Below, in pieces: positions 26,706 through 35,498 of a stretch of DNA of 64,000 nucleotides. The stretch's first letter is position 1. Each line of letters starts with the position of its first letter. The notes beneath the pieces were generated by a model that saw nothing but the letters and a program-made list of their open reading frames with translations, was not told the DNA's origin and searched no databases. The translations under genes were made by a program, and so were the position numbers. The DNA comes from Streptomyces fumigatiscleroticus (GTDB lineage Bacteria; Actinomycetota; Actinomycetes; Streptomycetales; Streptomycetaceae), in contig NZ_BMQF01000005.1 of NCBI RefSeq assembly GCF_014647975.1, positions 186,001 to 250,000 on the forward strand. Direction: 5' to 3'.

Positions 26706-27614
26706 GTGGTGCTGACGGTGTCGGAAGAGGTACGGGAGGCGATCGAGGCGCGTCGCCCCGTGGTGGCCCTGGAGTCCACGATCATCGCGCACGGGCTGCC
26801 GCGCCCCCGCAATCTGAAGGTGGCGCTGGAGCTGGAACAGGCCGTCCGGCGGGAGGGCGCGGTGCCCGCGACGATCGCGGTGCTGGACGGACGGCCCCGT
26901 GTCGGCCTGGACAAGGACCAGTTGGAGCGCGTCGCCAGCGAGGACGGCATACGCAAGCTGGGCCACCGCGACCTGCCGCTCGCGGTGGCGTCCGGGGCGA
27001 GCGGGGCGACCACGGTGTCGGCGACCGCCCTGCTGGCCGCTCTGGCGGGCGTGCGGGTGTTCGCGACCGGAGGACTCGGCGGAGTGCACCGTGACTGGGT
27101 CCGGGCGCAGGACGAGTCGGCCGACCTGGGCCTGCTGGCGCGTACCCGGATCACGGTGGTGTGCGCGGGCGTGAAGTCGATCCTGGACGTACCGGCGACC
27201 CTTCAGCGCCTGGAGACACTGGGCGTGTCGGTGGCCGGGTACGGCACGGACCGCTTCCCCGGCTTCTATCTGTCCGACTCGGGACATCCGGTGGACTGGA
27301 CGCTGAGCAGTCCGCAGGAGGTGGCCGCGGCCATGCGGGCGCAGGACGCCCTCGGGGCGCCGGAGTCGGCGCTGATCGTCGCCAACCCCGTGCCCGAGGC
27401 GGAGCAGCTCGATCCCGGACTGCACGCGCGCGTGCTCGCGGACGCGCTGCACGCCTGCCAGGAGCAGGGCGTCTCCGGTCAGGCGGTCACGCCGTTCCTG
27501 CTCGACCACCTGGTGCGGCACACCGACGGCGCGTCACTCAACGCCAACCTGGCAGCCGTGCGCGGCAACGTACGGCTCGCGGGCCGGATCGCGGCGGCCT
27601 GGGCCGGGGCGTGA
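26706..27614 (+). CDS. psuG: Pseudouridine-5'-phosphate glycosidase
   Basis: Cleaves the C-C glycosidic bond of pseudouridine 5'-phosphate to uracil and ribose 5-phosphate. The 302-residue protein matches PsuG throughout: VVALESTIIAHGLPRPRN, GATTVSATALLAALAGVRVF, GGLGGVHRDW, and VVCAGVKSILDVPATLQRLE with the Schiff-base Lys. VANPVPEAEQLD is near the C-terminus. GTG 26706 is chosen because AGGAGG lies 7 nt upstream. It overlaps psuK by 4 nt (GTGA), giving a pseudouridine salvage operon. Confidence 0.94.
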   Translation: MVLTVSEEVREAIEARRPVVALESTIIAHGLPRPRNLKVALELEQAVRREGAVPATIAVLDGRPRVGLDKDQLERVASEDGIRKLGHRDLPLAVASGASGATTVSATALLAALAGVRVFATGGLGGVHRDWVRAQDESADLGLLARTRITVVCAGVKSILDVPATLQRLETLGVSVAGYGTDRFPGFYLSDSGHPVDWTLSSPQEVAAAMRAQDALGAPESALIVANPVPEAEQLDPGLHARVLADALHACQEQGVSGQAVTPFLLDHLVRHTDGASLNANLAAVRGNVRLAGRIAAAWAGA

Positions 27615-28528
27615 CCCCGGGTCCGGGCGGCGCGCTGCTGGTCGTCGGGGACGTCATCACGGACGTCGTGGCCCGGCACCGGGGACCGCTGGCCGCGGGC
27701 ACGGACACGGCCGCCGCGATCCGGACGCTGCCGGGCGGCGCCGGTGCCAATGTCGCCTGCTGGGCGGCTCACCGGGGCTGTACGGACGTTAGGCTGCTCG
27801 GCCGGGTGGGCGCGGACGCCGCGGCCTGGCACGAGCGGGAGCTGACCGCCCGTGGGGTACGTCCCCTCCTGGCCGTGGACGCGGAGGCGCCGACCGGCAC
27901 GGTGATATGCCTGGTCGACGAGGGAGCCTCGGCCGAGCGGACGTTCCTCACGGACAGCGGTGCCTCGCTGCGGCTGGAGCCGGGGGACTGGTCCGACACG
28001 CTGCTCGACGGTGTGGCACGGCTGCACCTGTCGGGTTATCTCCTGTTCTCCGAACCGAGCCGGGCGCTGGTGGCGACCGCGGTGACGGCGGCACGCGCGC
28101 GTGGCGTGCCGGTGAGCCTGGACCCCGCGTCGGCGGGTTTCCTCGCGGAGCTGGGGCCGGACCGCTTCCTGCTCCTTGTCCACGGGGTGGACGTCCTGCT
28201 GCCCAGTCGGGACGAGGCATGCCTGCTCACGGGAGAGTCAGATGCGGCGGACGCGGCCGCCGCACTGAGCCGGCACTTTCCGCTGGTGGTCGCCAAACAG
28301 GGTGCGGGCGTCGCGCTGGTGGCGCGCGCCGGCACCGTGTGCGCCCGGGTACCCGCCGTTCCGGCGACGCCCCGGGACACCACGGGAGCAGGCGACGCCT
28401 TCACGGGCGCGTTCCTCGCCGCTCTGCTCACGGGCGCCGAGCCGGAGCAAGCGGCGGCGGAGGGCTGCCGGGCGGGAGCCCAGGCGGTCGAACAGGTGGG
28501 CGGCAGACCGCCCGCCGCACCCGGCTGA
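27611..28528 (+). CDS. psuK: PfkB-family kinase, probable pseudouridine kinase
   Basis: A 305-residue ribokinase-fold kinase. It has the GDVITDVVARH strand, the LPGGAGANVACWAAH glycine motif, and DTTGAGDAFTGAFLAALL with the catalytic Asp. Its start overlaps the psuG stop as GTGA. In PsuG systems the paired PfkB enzyme phosphorylates pseudouridine to the PsuG substrate, which supports the assignment; sequence alone only proves a PfkB kinase. Ordering is glycosidase first, kinase second. Confidence 0.86.
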   Translation: MTPGPGGALLVVGDVITDVVARHRGPLAAGTDTAAAIRTLPGGAGANVACWAAHRGCTDVRLLGRVGADAAAWHERELTARGVRPLLAVDAEAPTGTVICLVDEGASAERTFLTDSGASLRLEPGDWSDTLLDGVARLHLSGYLLFSEPSRALVATAVTAARARGVPVSLDPASAGFLAELGPDRFLLLVHGVDVLLPSRDEACLLTGESDAADAAAALSRHFPLVVAKQGAGVALVARAGTVCARVPAVPATPRDTTGAGDAFTGAFLAALLTGAEPEQAAAEGCRAGAQAVEQVGGRPPAAPG

Positions 28529-28581
28529 CCTTCCCACCGGGAGCGACGCCGGCGCATCCGGCCGCCATACCCGCCCCTCCC

Positions 28582-29391
28582 TCACACCGTGCGTCCCCAT
28601 GCCGAGATCATCGGCGCCGTCGCCAGATCCATCGCGCCGGACGCCACGTTGGCGAGGTGGCGGTCGATGTCCCGGTCGGAGGCCACACCCGCGGCGACGA
28701 GCCGGTCGCGGACCTTGCGGATCACGGCGGACTCCTGAACGGCGCAGGCGGGCGAGGTGATCGGGAAGTAGGCGTCGGCCTGCACATGGCGCAGGCCGGC
28801 CTCCCGGAGCATCCGCGGAAGCTTGCGGCCGTAGGCCGGATCGGCTCCGCGATGGAGGTTCAGCTGGCGCAGGCCGTTCCGCAGCCGGTTCGCCAGTTGC
28901 TGCTCCGGGCCGTACTCGTCGGGGCAGAGCAGAGGTTGCAGCGCGGGATCGGCGTCCTCGACCAGGAGGCGGCCGCCGGGCCGCAGCGCCTTGACCATGG
29001 ACCGCAACGCCCGTGGCCAGTCCGGGACATGGGCGAGCACCATCCGGGCGTGCACCAGGTCGAAGCCCTCCACCGGGGGCTCCTCCGCACCCACGTCGTG
29101 CAGGCGCGCCTCGACCGGCGGACGGGCGACCGGGGTCAGGCGCGAGATGTCGATGTCGGTGGCGAGGACCCGCCCCGTGCGGCCGACCGTCTTCGCCAGC
29201 CAGGACACCACGGAGGTGCCGCCGGCGCCCACCTCCCAGCAGCGCCATCCGGCGCCGACGCCCAAGGACTGGAGATGTCGGAACGTGGTCGGGTCGAACA
29301 GGGCGGCGGAGGCGTCGAAGCGGTCCGTCGCCTCCGCCTGCCGATTGCGGTTGTCGAGAAAGTACCCGTCTGCTCGCATGATGCCATTCAT
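28582..29391 (-). CDS. Class I SAM-dependent methyltransferase
   Basis: A 269-residue protein. WRCWEVGAGGTSVVSWLA is the SAM-binding motif I, GRVLATDIDIS holds the acidic residue that binds the ribose, and ALRPGGRLLVEDADP is motif III. The rest resembles the UbiE-like methyltransferases of Streptomyces. Substrate unknown. ATG 29391 (MNGIMRADGYF) is used; a second in-frame ATG lies 12 nt later and no strong Shine-Dalgarno sequence decides between them. It diverges from corA. Confidence 0.84.
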   Translation of the reverse strand: MNGIMRADGYFLDNRNRQAEATDRFDASAALFDPTTFRHLQSLGVGAGWRCWEVGAGGTSVVSWLAKTVGRTGRVLATDIDISRLTPVARPPVEARLHDVGAEEPPVEGFDLVHARMVLAHVPDWPRALRSMVKALRPGGRLLVEDADPALQPLLCPDEYGPEQQLANRLRNGLRQLNLHRGADPAYGRKLPRMLREAGLRHVQADAYFPITSPACAVQESAVIRKVRDRLVAAGVASDRDIDRHLANVASGAMDLATAPMISAWGRTV

Positions 29392-29625
29392 GTCGCGATC
29401 ATCCCAGTTGTCCGGCTCGGCGGTGCTGGTCGACGCTCCGGTACGAAGAATCCGGGCACCGCGGGATTCCGCCTCCGTGAGGCGGGCGGGAGCACTTGTC
29501 CACAGGCGGGAACAGGGCGGAACGCCCGCTGTCCACAGGCTTGCTCGCCGTCCACGCCGACCTGGCAGACTGGCGCGCCAAGGCGCAGGAGCGCGGTGCG
29601 AGGAGATCCACGCAAGGAGATCCAG

Positions 29626-30753
29626 ATGTCCATGGCAGGGAATCTGCGGAAGGTCACGGGCCTCGGCAGGGTCGGCAGCCTCCGCAAGGTGGCCAGGCTG
29701 GCCCGGCGGCGCCCGCGCGTCGACCTCAGCCATCCCGCCCGGTCCCCGCTGGGCTCCTCGGTGGTGAACTGCGTGACCTACCGGGACGGTGTCCGCACAC
29801 CGACGAGCAGCGATCTGGTCGACGCCGTGCGGCGGGTGCGCAGACGAGGGGAGGGTTTCGTCTGGCTCGGGCTGCACGAGCCGACGGACCAGGAGTTCGC
29901 GGGTATCGCCGAGCTTTTCGATCTGCACCCGCTGGCGGTCGAGGACGCCATCGAGGCACACCAGCGCCCGAAGCTGGAGCGGTACGACGAGACGCTGTTC
30001 GCGGTGTTCAAGACGGTCTGCTACGTGGAGCACGAGGAGCTGACGGCCACGAGCGAGGTGGTCGACACCGGCGAGATCATGGTGTTCGCCGGACGCGACT
30101 TCGTGATCACGGTGCGGCACGGACGGCACGGCTCGCTGGGTCCGTTGCGCGAGGAGCTGGAGTCCACCCCCGAGCAGCTCGCCAAGGGCCCCTCGGCGGT
30201 GCTGCACGCGATCGCGGACCATGTGGTCGACGACTATCTGACCGTCACCGACTCGGTCCAGGCGGACATCGACCAGGTCGAGACGGACGTGTTCGCGGAG
30301 AACGGCGCGCGGGCCGACCCAGGACGGATATACCAGCTCAAACGCGAGGTGCTGGAGCTGAAGCGGGCCGTCGTGCCGCTCGGCCGGCCGCTCGAGGACC
30401 TCGCCACGCGGCCGATACGAGCGGTCGACCCGGAGATACAGGCCTACTTCCGCGACGTCTCCGACCACCTGCTGCGGGTCACCGAGCAGATCGCCTCCTT
30501 CGACGAACTCCTCAACTCCATCCTTCAGGCGCACCTCGCACAGGTCACCGTCGCGCAGAACGAGGACATGCGGAAGATCACGGCGTGGGCAGCGGTGATC
30601 GCCGTACCGACGATGGTGTGCGGGGTGTACGGCATGAACTTCGATCACATGCCGGAGCTGCACTGGCGGTTCGGCTACCCCTTGGTCCTGGTCGCGATAT
30701 CCGTCGCCTGCCTGGTCCTGTACCGGGGGTTCCGGCGCAACGGCTGGCTGTGA
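29626..30753 (+). CDS. corA: CorA-family Mg2+/Co2+ transporter
   Basis: A 375-residue pentameric divalent-cation channel. The N-terminal cytosolic funnel spans about residues 40-310 (WLGLHEPTDQEFAGIAELF; VEDAIEAHQRPKLERYDETL). Two C-terminal helices follow, with the selectivity motif YGMNF near residue 335 and a basic C-terminus RGFRRNGWL. ATG 29626 has AAGGAG 6 nt upstream. The first ~35 residues are basic (RKVARLARRRPR). A stand-alone gene. Confidence 0.93.
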   Translation: MSMAGNLRKVTGLGRVGSLRKVARLARRRPRVDLSHPARSPLGSSVVNCVTYRDGVRTPTSSDLVDAVRRVRRRGEGFVWLGLHEPTDQEFAGIAELFDLHPLAVEDAIEAHQRPKLERYDETLFAVFKTVCYVEHEELTATSEVVDTGEIMVFAGRDFVITVRHGRHGSLGPLREELESTPEQLAKGPSAVLHAIADHVVDDYLTVTDSVQADIDQVETDVFAENGARADPGRIYQLKREVLELKRAVVPLGRPLEDLATRPIRAVDPEIQAYFRDVSDHLLRVTEQIASFDELLNSILQAHLAQVTVAQNEDMRKITAWAAVIAVPTMVCGVYGMNFDHMPELHWRFGYPLVLVAISVACLVLYRGFRRNGWL

Positions 30754-30807
30754 CGCGCGGGGGCGTGGCCTCTCCTCCTTGCCCCGCCGGGGGCCGGGCG
30801 CGCCGGG

Positions 30808-31440
30808 TCAGCCGTTCCACGCCGGATGGCGTGGGTCGTCGGCGCGCACCAGGACGTCGGCGCTGCCGGCGGGATCGGTCTCGTGCTCGTAGCGCTCGAA
30901 GGCGGGCAGGGTCCAGTGCTCGGCCTCGGGGGTGTGGCGGCGCAGAGCTCCCGGGGAGAGGAGCAGGTGAACGCTCAGATCGAAGGGGAACCAGTGACGC
31001 AGCAGGAAGGGGCCGTGCAGCAGCAGGAAACCGCCGGGTGGAAGGGGGACGTGGGAACTCCGGGTGGCGCGGTCGGTGGCCGGGTCCCACAGGTCGGGCA
31101 GGACGCGTCCGTCGCCGCCGGGCTCGAGCGGGCCGAAGACCTCACGCCAGAGGGCTCCGGTGTCGTACCAGGCGTTGTAGTAGGCCTCCACGTCCTGGCG
31201 GCCGTACTCCAGCCGCAGTGAGGCGGGGCGCAGGAAGCCCTCCGTACCCACGACGAGGGAGGGACGGCCGCGGACGCGCAGTGCCTCGGCGACGCGCTCG
31301 GCGAGATCGCGCGGGCGGGCGGCCGGGGCACCGTCGAAGGCGATGCGCGGCCAAGGGCTGCCGTCGGCCGGCTCCAGCTCGAGCAGACGCTCGGCGAGCA
31401 GGTCGCCGAGCCGGTCCCAGGTGATCGCTTCGAGTCGCAC
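30808..31440 (-). CDS. Uridine kinase-like protein without a P-loop
   Basis: A 210-residue protein of the Streptomyces 'uridine kinase' type. Overall layout recalls P-loop nucleoside kinases: WPRIAFDGAPAARPRD at residues ~30-45 occupies the P-loop position, YNAWYDTGALWREV is a lid-like region, and FLLLHGPFLLRHWFPFDLSV a Walker B-like strand. The Gly-x4-Gly-Lys-Ser/Thr signature is absent, so phosphotransfer is doubtful. The GTG start at 31440 gives VRLEAITWDRLGDLL. Function unknown. Confidence 0.65.
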   Translation of the reverse strand: MRLEAITWDRLGDLLAERLLELEPADGSPWPRIAFDGAPAARPRDLAERVAEALRVRGRPSLVVGTEGFLRPASLRLEYGRQDVEAYYNAWYDTGALWREVFGPLEPGGDGRVLPDLWDPATDRATRSSHVPLPPGGFLLLHGPFLLRHWFPFDLSVHLLLSPGALRRHTPEAEHWTLPAFERYEHETDPAGSADVLVRADDPRHPAWNG

Positions 31441-31657
31441 AGGGCCATGATGCGTCAGGTGCGTTCCGGGGCGCGTACGCCGGCGGGCGAGCGGTGGATC
31501 GCGCATGCGCATGCGCGGGCTCCGTGAATGCGCGGGGGCGCGGGTCCCCAAGGGCCCGACGGCTCGGGGGCGCCAGGGCGCGGGTCCGGCGCCGGACGTT
31601 GGGCCAATGTGCGTGGAAGGGGTGAAGCACGGCTGTGGCGGGGGGAAGGAACCACGT

Positions 31658-32401
31658 ATGGCGCCTCCCTCAACTCCCCCGCCCGAGGGCGGAATTGTCG
31701 TCTTCCAGCCGCTCAGGGAGCGGTACTGCGCGCAGTGCCGGGGCGGGCCGCTCGCGATGCTCGTGCTTGAGGACAGAGCGCCGTGGTGCCTCGACTGCGC
31801 CGATCTCGGGCACCTGGTGTACCTGCCGCGCGGCGACACGGCGCTGACGCGCAGGTCCCGGGAGGAGAGCACGTTGTCGGCGGTGGTCGTGCGGTTCAAC
31901 CGGCGCAAGAGCCGGTACGAACGGCAGGGCGTCCTGGTAGAGGAGGCGGCGCTCGCCGGCGCGGAGCGGCGGTGCCTGGCGGACGCCGAGGCGCGTCGGC
32001 GGCGCCGGGTGCGGGACGCGGGACGGCGGGCGGCGGCGGACCTGCGGTTCACGGCCGCGCTCGCCGTGGAGATACGGCGGCTGTTTCCCCGTTGCCCGGC
32101 GCAGCGGGCGGAGGCGATCGCCGCGCACGCCTCGGTGCGCGGCAGCGGCCGGGTGGGTCGCACCGCAGCGGGACAGGCCCTGTCCGAGGGGGCGGTGACG
32201 TCGGCGGTGGTGGCGTCCGTACGGCACCTGGACACCTCGTACGACCGGCTGCTGATGAACGGAGTGCCGCGGCACGAGGCGCGGCGGCGGATCGCGCCGG
32301 CCGTGGAGGCGGTGCTGCGGGGGTGGCGGGCGCCGGAGGCGGCAGGGGAGGAAGGGGAGGGGCAGGGGGGCGGGGAGGAAGGCGCGGCAGAGATCAGCTG
32401 A
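31658..32401 (+). CDS. DUF2293 protein with N-terminal CxxC module
   Basis: A 247-residue protein. An N-terminal four-cysteine module (CAQC ... CLDC) suggests a zinc finger. The middle (RRRRVRDAGRRAAADLRFTA; EIRRLFPRCPAQRAEAIAAHA) is strongly basic and matches DUF2293. The C-terminus ends in a low-complexity acidic/glycine tail. Possibly nucleic-acid binding; unproven. ATG 31658 has aagga 8 nt upstream. A perfect 14-bp palindrome (31584-31597) lies in its upstream gap. Confidence 0.72.
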   Translation: MAPPSTPPPEGGIVVFQPLRERYCAQCRGGPLAMLVLEDRAPWCLDCADLGHLVYLPRGDTALTRRSREESTLSAVVVRFNRRKSRYERQGVLVEEAALAGAERRCLADAEARRRRRVRDAGRRAAADLRFTAALAVEIRRLFPRCPAQRAEAIAAHASVRGSGRVGRTAAGQALSEGAVTSAVVASVRHLDTSYDRLLMNGVPRHEARRRIAPAVEAVLRGWRAPEAAGEEGEGQGGGEEGAAEIS

Positions 32402-32554
32402 CCCACCTCACAACCTCTCTCCCCCGCTCTCCCGCGCTGGGCGTTCCGTCACCCGCCAGTCAGTCACTCGTCACAGGCGTCGTACGACAGCTCACTTGCG
32501 GTGACGGATCATGGCGGGGCAGGATCTTGGTCGAGGGGCGGGAGTGGCGCTGAC

Positions 32555-33034
32555 ATGATCGATGGACCGTACTTCGTGCTGACGGTGCTGGGTGTGCTCG
32601 GGACCGGTCTGGTGGCCGGGGTGTTCTGCGGGTTCTCGACGTTCGTCATGCGGGGGCTCGCCGCCCTGCCGCCCGCGCAGGGGGTCGCGGCGATGAGGGC
32701 GATCAACACGGCCGCGGTGACGCCTGCCTTCATGCTCGTGTTCGTCGGGTCGGCGGTGCTGTGCGCGGTGATCGCGGTGGTGACGTTCGTGCTGTGGCCG
32801 GATGAGGGGACGGCGGAGTTGCTGCTGGGCAGTGCGCTGTATCTGTTCGGCTCGTTCGGGGTCACCGTGGTCGCCAACGTGCCCCGCAACGAGGCGCTGC
32901 TCAGACTGGACCCGGGCACCGCGGAGGCGGCCGAGTACTGGCCGACGTACGTGCGCGAGTGGACGATGTGGAATCACGTCCGCACCGTGGCCTCGGCCGC
33001 GGCGGCGGTGGCCTACGTGCTGGCCCTCACCTGA
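32555..33034 (+). CDS. DUF1772 membrane protein (anthrone-oxygenase-like)
   Basis: A 159-residue protein with four predicted helices: FVLTVLGVLGTGLVAGVFCG, the segment around AFMLVFVGSAVLCAVIAVVT, LLLGSALYLFGSFGVTVVAN and a C-terminal one. NVPRNEALL and the WTMWNHVRTVAS segment are the conserved DUF1772 features. Some relatives are anthrone oxygenases in aromatic polyketide pathways, but no such genes are nearby. ATG 32555 is chosen for the hydrophobic N-terminus directly after it. Confidence 0.78.
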   Translation: MIDGPYFVLTVLGVLGTGLVAGVFCGFSTFVMRGLAALPPAQGVAAMRAINTAAVTPAFMLVFVGSAVLCAVIAVVTFVLWPDEGTAELLLGSALYLFGSFGVTVVANVPRNEALLRLDPGTAEAAEYWPTYVREWTMWNHVRTVASAAAAVAYVLALT

Positions 33035-33270
33035 CGGCGGACGCGTCCGGTCCGCGGTCCGCGGAAAACGTCCATGGAGGCCCACGGAGCCCGCGGAAGG
33101 CCCGCGCAAGCTCTCGGAAGCAGTCGGAAGCCCTCGGAAGCCCGTTCGTGGAAGCACGTCGAAGAGGGCGTCCGGCGCTCCGCGTTCATGGCCGAGGGGA
33201 CGTATCGTGGCCGAAAGGGCGCCGCTCTGCGACGCACGGCCTGCCATACGCATGAGCGAGGAAGACGGCC

Positions 33271-34761
33271 ATGGCCGATCCCAGGGGATTCATGACCACG
33301 CCCCGCGAGGAATGGCCTCGCAGGCCCGTCGGGGAACGGGTCCGCGACTGGAACGAGGTGTACGTCCCCGGGGCGCTGCTGCCCCTCGTCAACCGGCAGG
33401 CCGGCCGCTGTATGGACTGCGGCATTCCCTTCTGCCACGACGCCTGCCCGCTCGGCAATCTGATACCCGACTGGAACGACCTGGTCGCCCGTGACGACTG
33501 GCGGACCGCGAGCGACCGCCTGCACGCGACGAACAACTTCCCGGAGTTCACGGGGCGGCTGTGTCCGGCGCCGTGCGAGGCGGGCTGCGTGCTCGCCATC
33601 AACCAGCCCGCGGTCACCATCAAGAACGTCGAGTGTGCCATCGCCGACAGGGCCTGGGAGGAGGGCTTCGTGCCGCCACGCCCACCGGACCGGCTGTCCG
33701 GGCGGACGGTGGCGGTTATCGGGTCGGGCCCGGCCGGGCTCGCGGCGGCGCAACAGCTGACCCGCGCGGGCCACACGGTCGCCGTCTACGAGCGGGACGA
33801 CCGCATCGGCGGGCTGATGCGGTACGGCATCCCCGAGTTCAAGATGGAGAAACGGCATCTGGAGCGGCGGCTGGAGCAGATGCGGGCCGAGGGGACGAAG
33901 TTCCGTACGTCCACGGAGGCCGGCCGGGACGTCGACGCCGGGCACCTGCGGGCGCGCTTCGACGCCCTCGTGATCGCCACCGGGGCGACCGCGTGGCGCG
34001 AACTGGACGTGCCCGGGCGGGCGCTGACCGGCGTCCACCAGGCGATGGAGTACCTGCCGCTGGCCAACCGGGTGCGCGAGGGGGACCTGGAGGTCTCTCC
34101 TCTGTCCGCCGCCGGGAAGCACGTCGTCATCGTGGGCGGCGGCGACACGGGAGCGGACTGTCTGGGCACCGCGGTGCGGGAGGGTGCCGCGTCCGTGACC
34201 CAGCTGGACATCTACGCCCGGCCCGGTGCGGAGCGCGACGAGGACGCCGAGCCCTGGCCGACGTATCCGAAGCTCTACCGGCTGTCGGCCGCGCACGAGG
34301 AGGCGCGCGAGCTGCGCACCGCGCCCGTCGCGGACGCGGACGCCCGGCTGTTCGCGGCGTCCACGCTGCGCTTCACCGGCGACGCCGCGGGGCACGTCCG
34401 GTCGCTGCACCTGGTGGCGGTGGACGCGCGGCGCCGTCCGTTGCCCGGCACCGGGCGTTCGCTCCCCGCGGACCTCGTGCTGCTCGCCCTCGGATTCTCC
34501 GGGCCCGACCGGGAGAACGGGCTCATCAAGCAGCTGGGGCTGGAGCTGGAGCCCCGCGGGACGCTCGCGCGGGACGCCGGTTTCGCGACGAACGTACCGG
34601 GTGTGTTCGCCGCGGGGGACGCCGCCCGCGGGCAGTCGCTGATCGTGTGGGCGATCGCCGAGGGCCGGGCGGTGGCGGCGGCCGTCGACCGCTACCTGAC
34701 CCACGGCCCGACGCGGCTGCCGGCACCGATCGGACCGTACGACCGGCCGATGACGGCGTGA
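33271..34761 (+). CDS. gltD: Glutamate synthase small subunit-like NADPH oxidoreductase
   Basis: A 496-residue FAD/NADPH protein that passes electrons in ammonium assimilation. N-terminal [4Fe-4S] cysteines are in CMDCGIPFCHDACPLGN and CPAPCEAGC. The FAD GxGxxG is VIGSGPAGLAAAQQ, the NADPH site is VIVGGGDTGADCLG, and FAAGDAARGQSLIVWAIAEG is the C-terminal FAD contact. Length and motifs are those of GltD. No gltB large subunit is adjacent, so this is an orphan copy that may serve another electron acceptor. Confidence 0.9.
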   Translation: MADPRGFMTTPREEWPRRPVGERVRDWNEVYVPGALLPLVNRQAGRCMDCGIPFCHDACPLGNLIPDWNDLVARDDWRTASDRLHATNNFPEFTGRLCPAPCEAGCVLAINQPAVTIKNVECAIADRAWEEGFVPPRPPDRLSGRTVAVIGSGPAGLAAAQQLTRAGHTVAVYERDDRIGGLMRYGIPEFKMEKRHLERRLEQMRAEGTKFRTSTEAGRDVDAGHLRARFDALVIATGATAWRELDVPGRALTGVHQAMEYLPLANRVREGDLEVSPLSAAGKHVVIVGGGDTGADCLGTAVREGAASVTQLDIYARPGAERDEDAEPWPTYPKLYRLSAAHEEARELRTAPVADADARLFAASTLRFTGDAAGHVRSLHLVAVDARRRPLPGTGRSLPADLVLLALGFSGPDRENGLIKQLGLELEPRGTLARDAGFATNVPGVFAAGDAARGQSLIVWAIAEGRAVAAAVDRYLTHGPTRLPAPIGPYDRPMTA

Positions 34762-34781
34762 AGCACCGGTCTCGATACCGA

Positions 34782-34812
34782 TACCAGCACCAGCACCAGC
34801 ACCAGCACCGGC
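34782..34812. repeat. caccag microsatellite after gltD
   Basis: About five copies of the hexamer caccag lie between the gltD stop (34761) and the convergent AhpD-like gene (34835). No terminator hairpin is visible. Confidence 0.85.
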
Positions 34813-34834
34813 ACTTTGACCGACCGCGGCACCG

Positions 34835-35353
34835 TCAGCGCTCGTCCGTGCCCGCCACCTTCCCCGTCGACAGCGCCACCCGGTTCCACGTGTTGATCGC
34901 GTAGATCAGGGCGAGTACGTGGGCGAGCTCTTCCTCGTCGAAGTGGGCCGCGGCGCGGGCGTAGACGTCGGCGGGGACACCGGCGTCGGCCACCAGGGTC
35001 ACCGCCTCCGTCAGGGCGAGGGCCGCCTGTTCCCGCTCGGTGAAGAAGTGACGGGCCTCGCGCCATACGGGCACCATGTGGAGCCGGTCCTCGCTCTCGC
35101 CGGCCTTGCGGGCGTCGTTGGTGTGCATGTGGAGGCAGTACGCGCAGTGGTTCAGATGCGAGGCGCGGATCTGGATCAGCTCGACGAGGGCCGGGTCGAG
35201 CCCCGCGCGGGCGGCGGCGTCGAAGCCGACGAGGGCGCGGAAGGCCTTGGGGGCGGACTTCGCGAAGTTCAGGCGGCTGTGGCCGGCCACCGGGGCCTCC
35301 GCGCCGGAGGGAGCGGTAGAACTTCCGTCCGTGGCGATGGTGCGGGTCGTCAT
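34835..35353 (-). CDS. Carboxymuconolactone decarboxylase / AhpD-like protein
   Basis: A 172-residue AhpD-fold protein. The peroxidatic motif is present as ELIQIRASHLNHCAYCLHMH: Glu, then CxxC, then His, which is the redox-active arrangement of alkylhydroperoxidase-like proteins. It probably reduces peroxides with a dihydrolipoyl-type partner. ATG 35353 gives MTTRTIATDG; TAGGTT ends 7 nt upstream, so leaderless translation is possible, and the gaagga next to the ATG is too close to act as a ribosome-binding site. Confidence 0.86.
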   Translation of the reverse strand: MTTRTIATDGSSTAPSGAEAPVAGHSRLNFAKSAPKAFRALVGFDAAARAGLDPALVELIQIRASHLNHCAYCLHMHTNDARKAGESEDRLHMVPVWREARHFFTEREQAALALTEAVTLVADAGVPADVYARAAAHFDEEELAHVLALIYAINTWNRVALSTGKVAGTDER

Positions 35354-35422
35354 GTCCTTCAACCTACGGACCGGAAAGACCGGGTGCGGGGTGCATTCCC
35401 GTGCCGGAATCACGGGTCAATT

Positions 35423-35480
35423 CCGCACCCGACTCCGCACTCGACCCCGTACCCGATACCGCACCCGATACCGCACGGCG
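35423..35480. repeat. Degenerate ~12-bp repeat upstream of the AhpD-like gene
   Basis: Variants of ccgcacccgata run about five times in the gap between the AhpD-like start and the DUF574 methyltransferase stop (35499). Confidence 0.7.
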
Positions 35481-35498
35481 CGCAAGCCGCCGTGCGCC

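Noticed and set aside
34762..34834. caccag repeat as a coding Gln/His stretch extending gltD
   Set aside because: The gltD TGA at 34759-34761 precedes it, and the frames through it give no conserved continuation.
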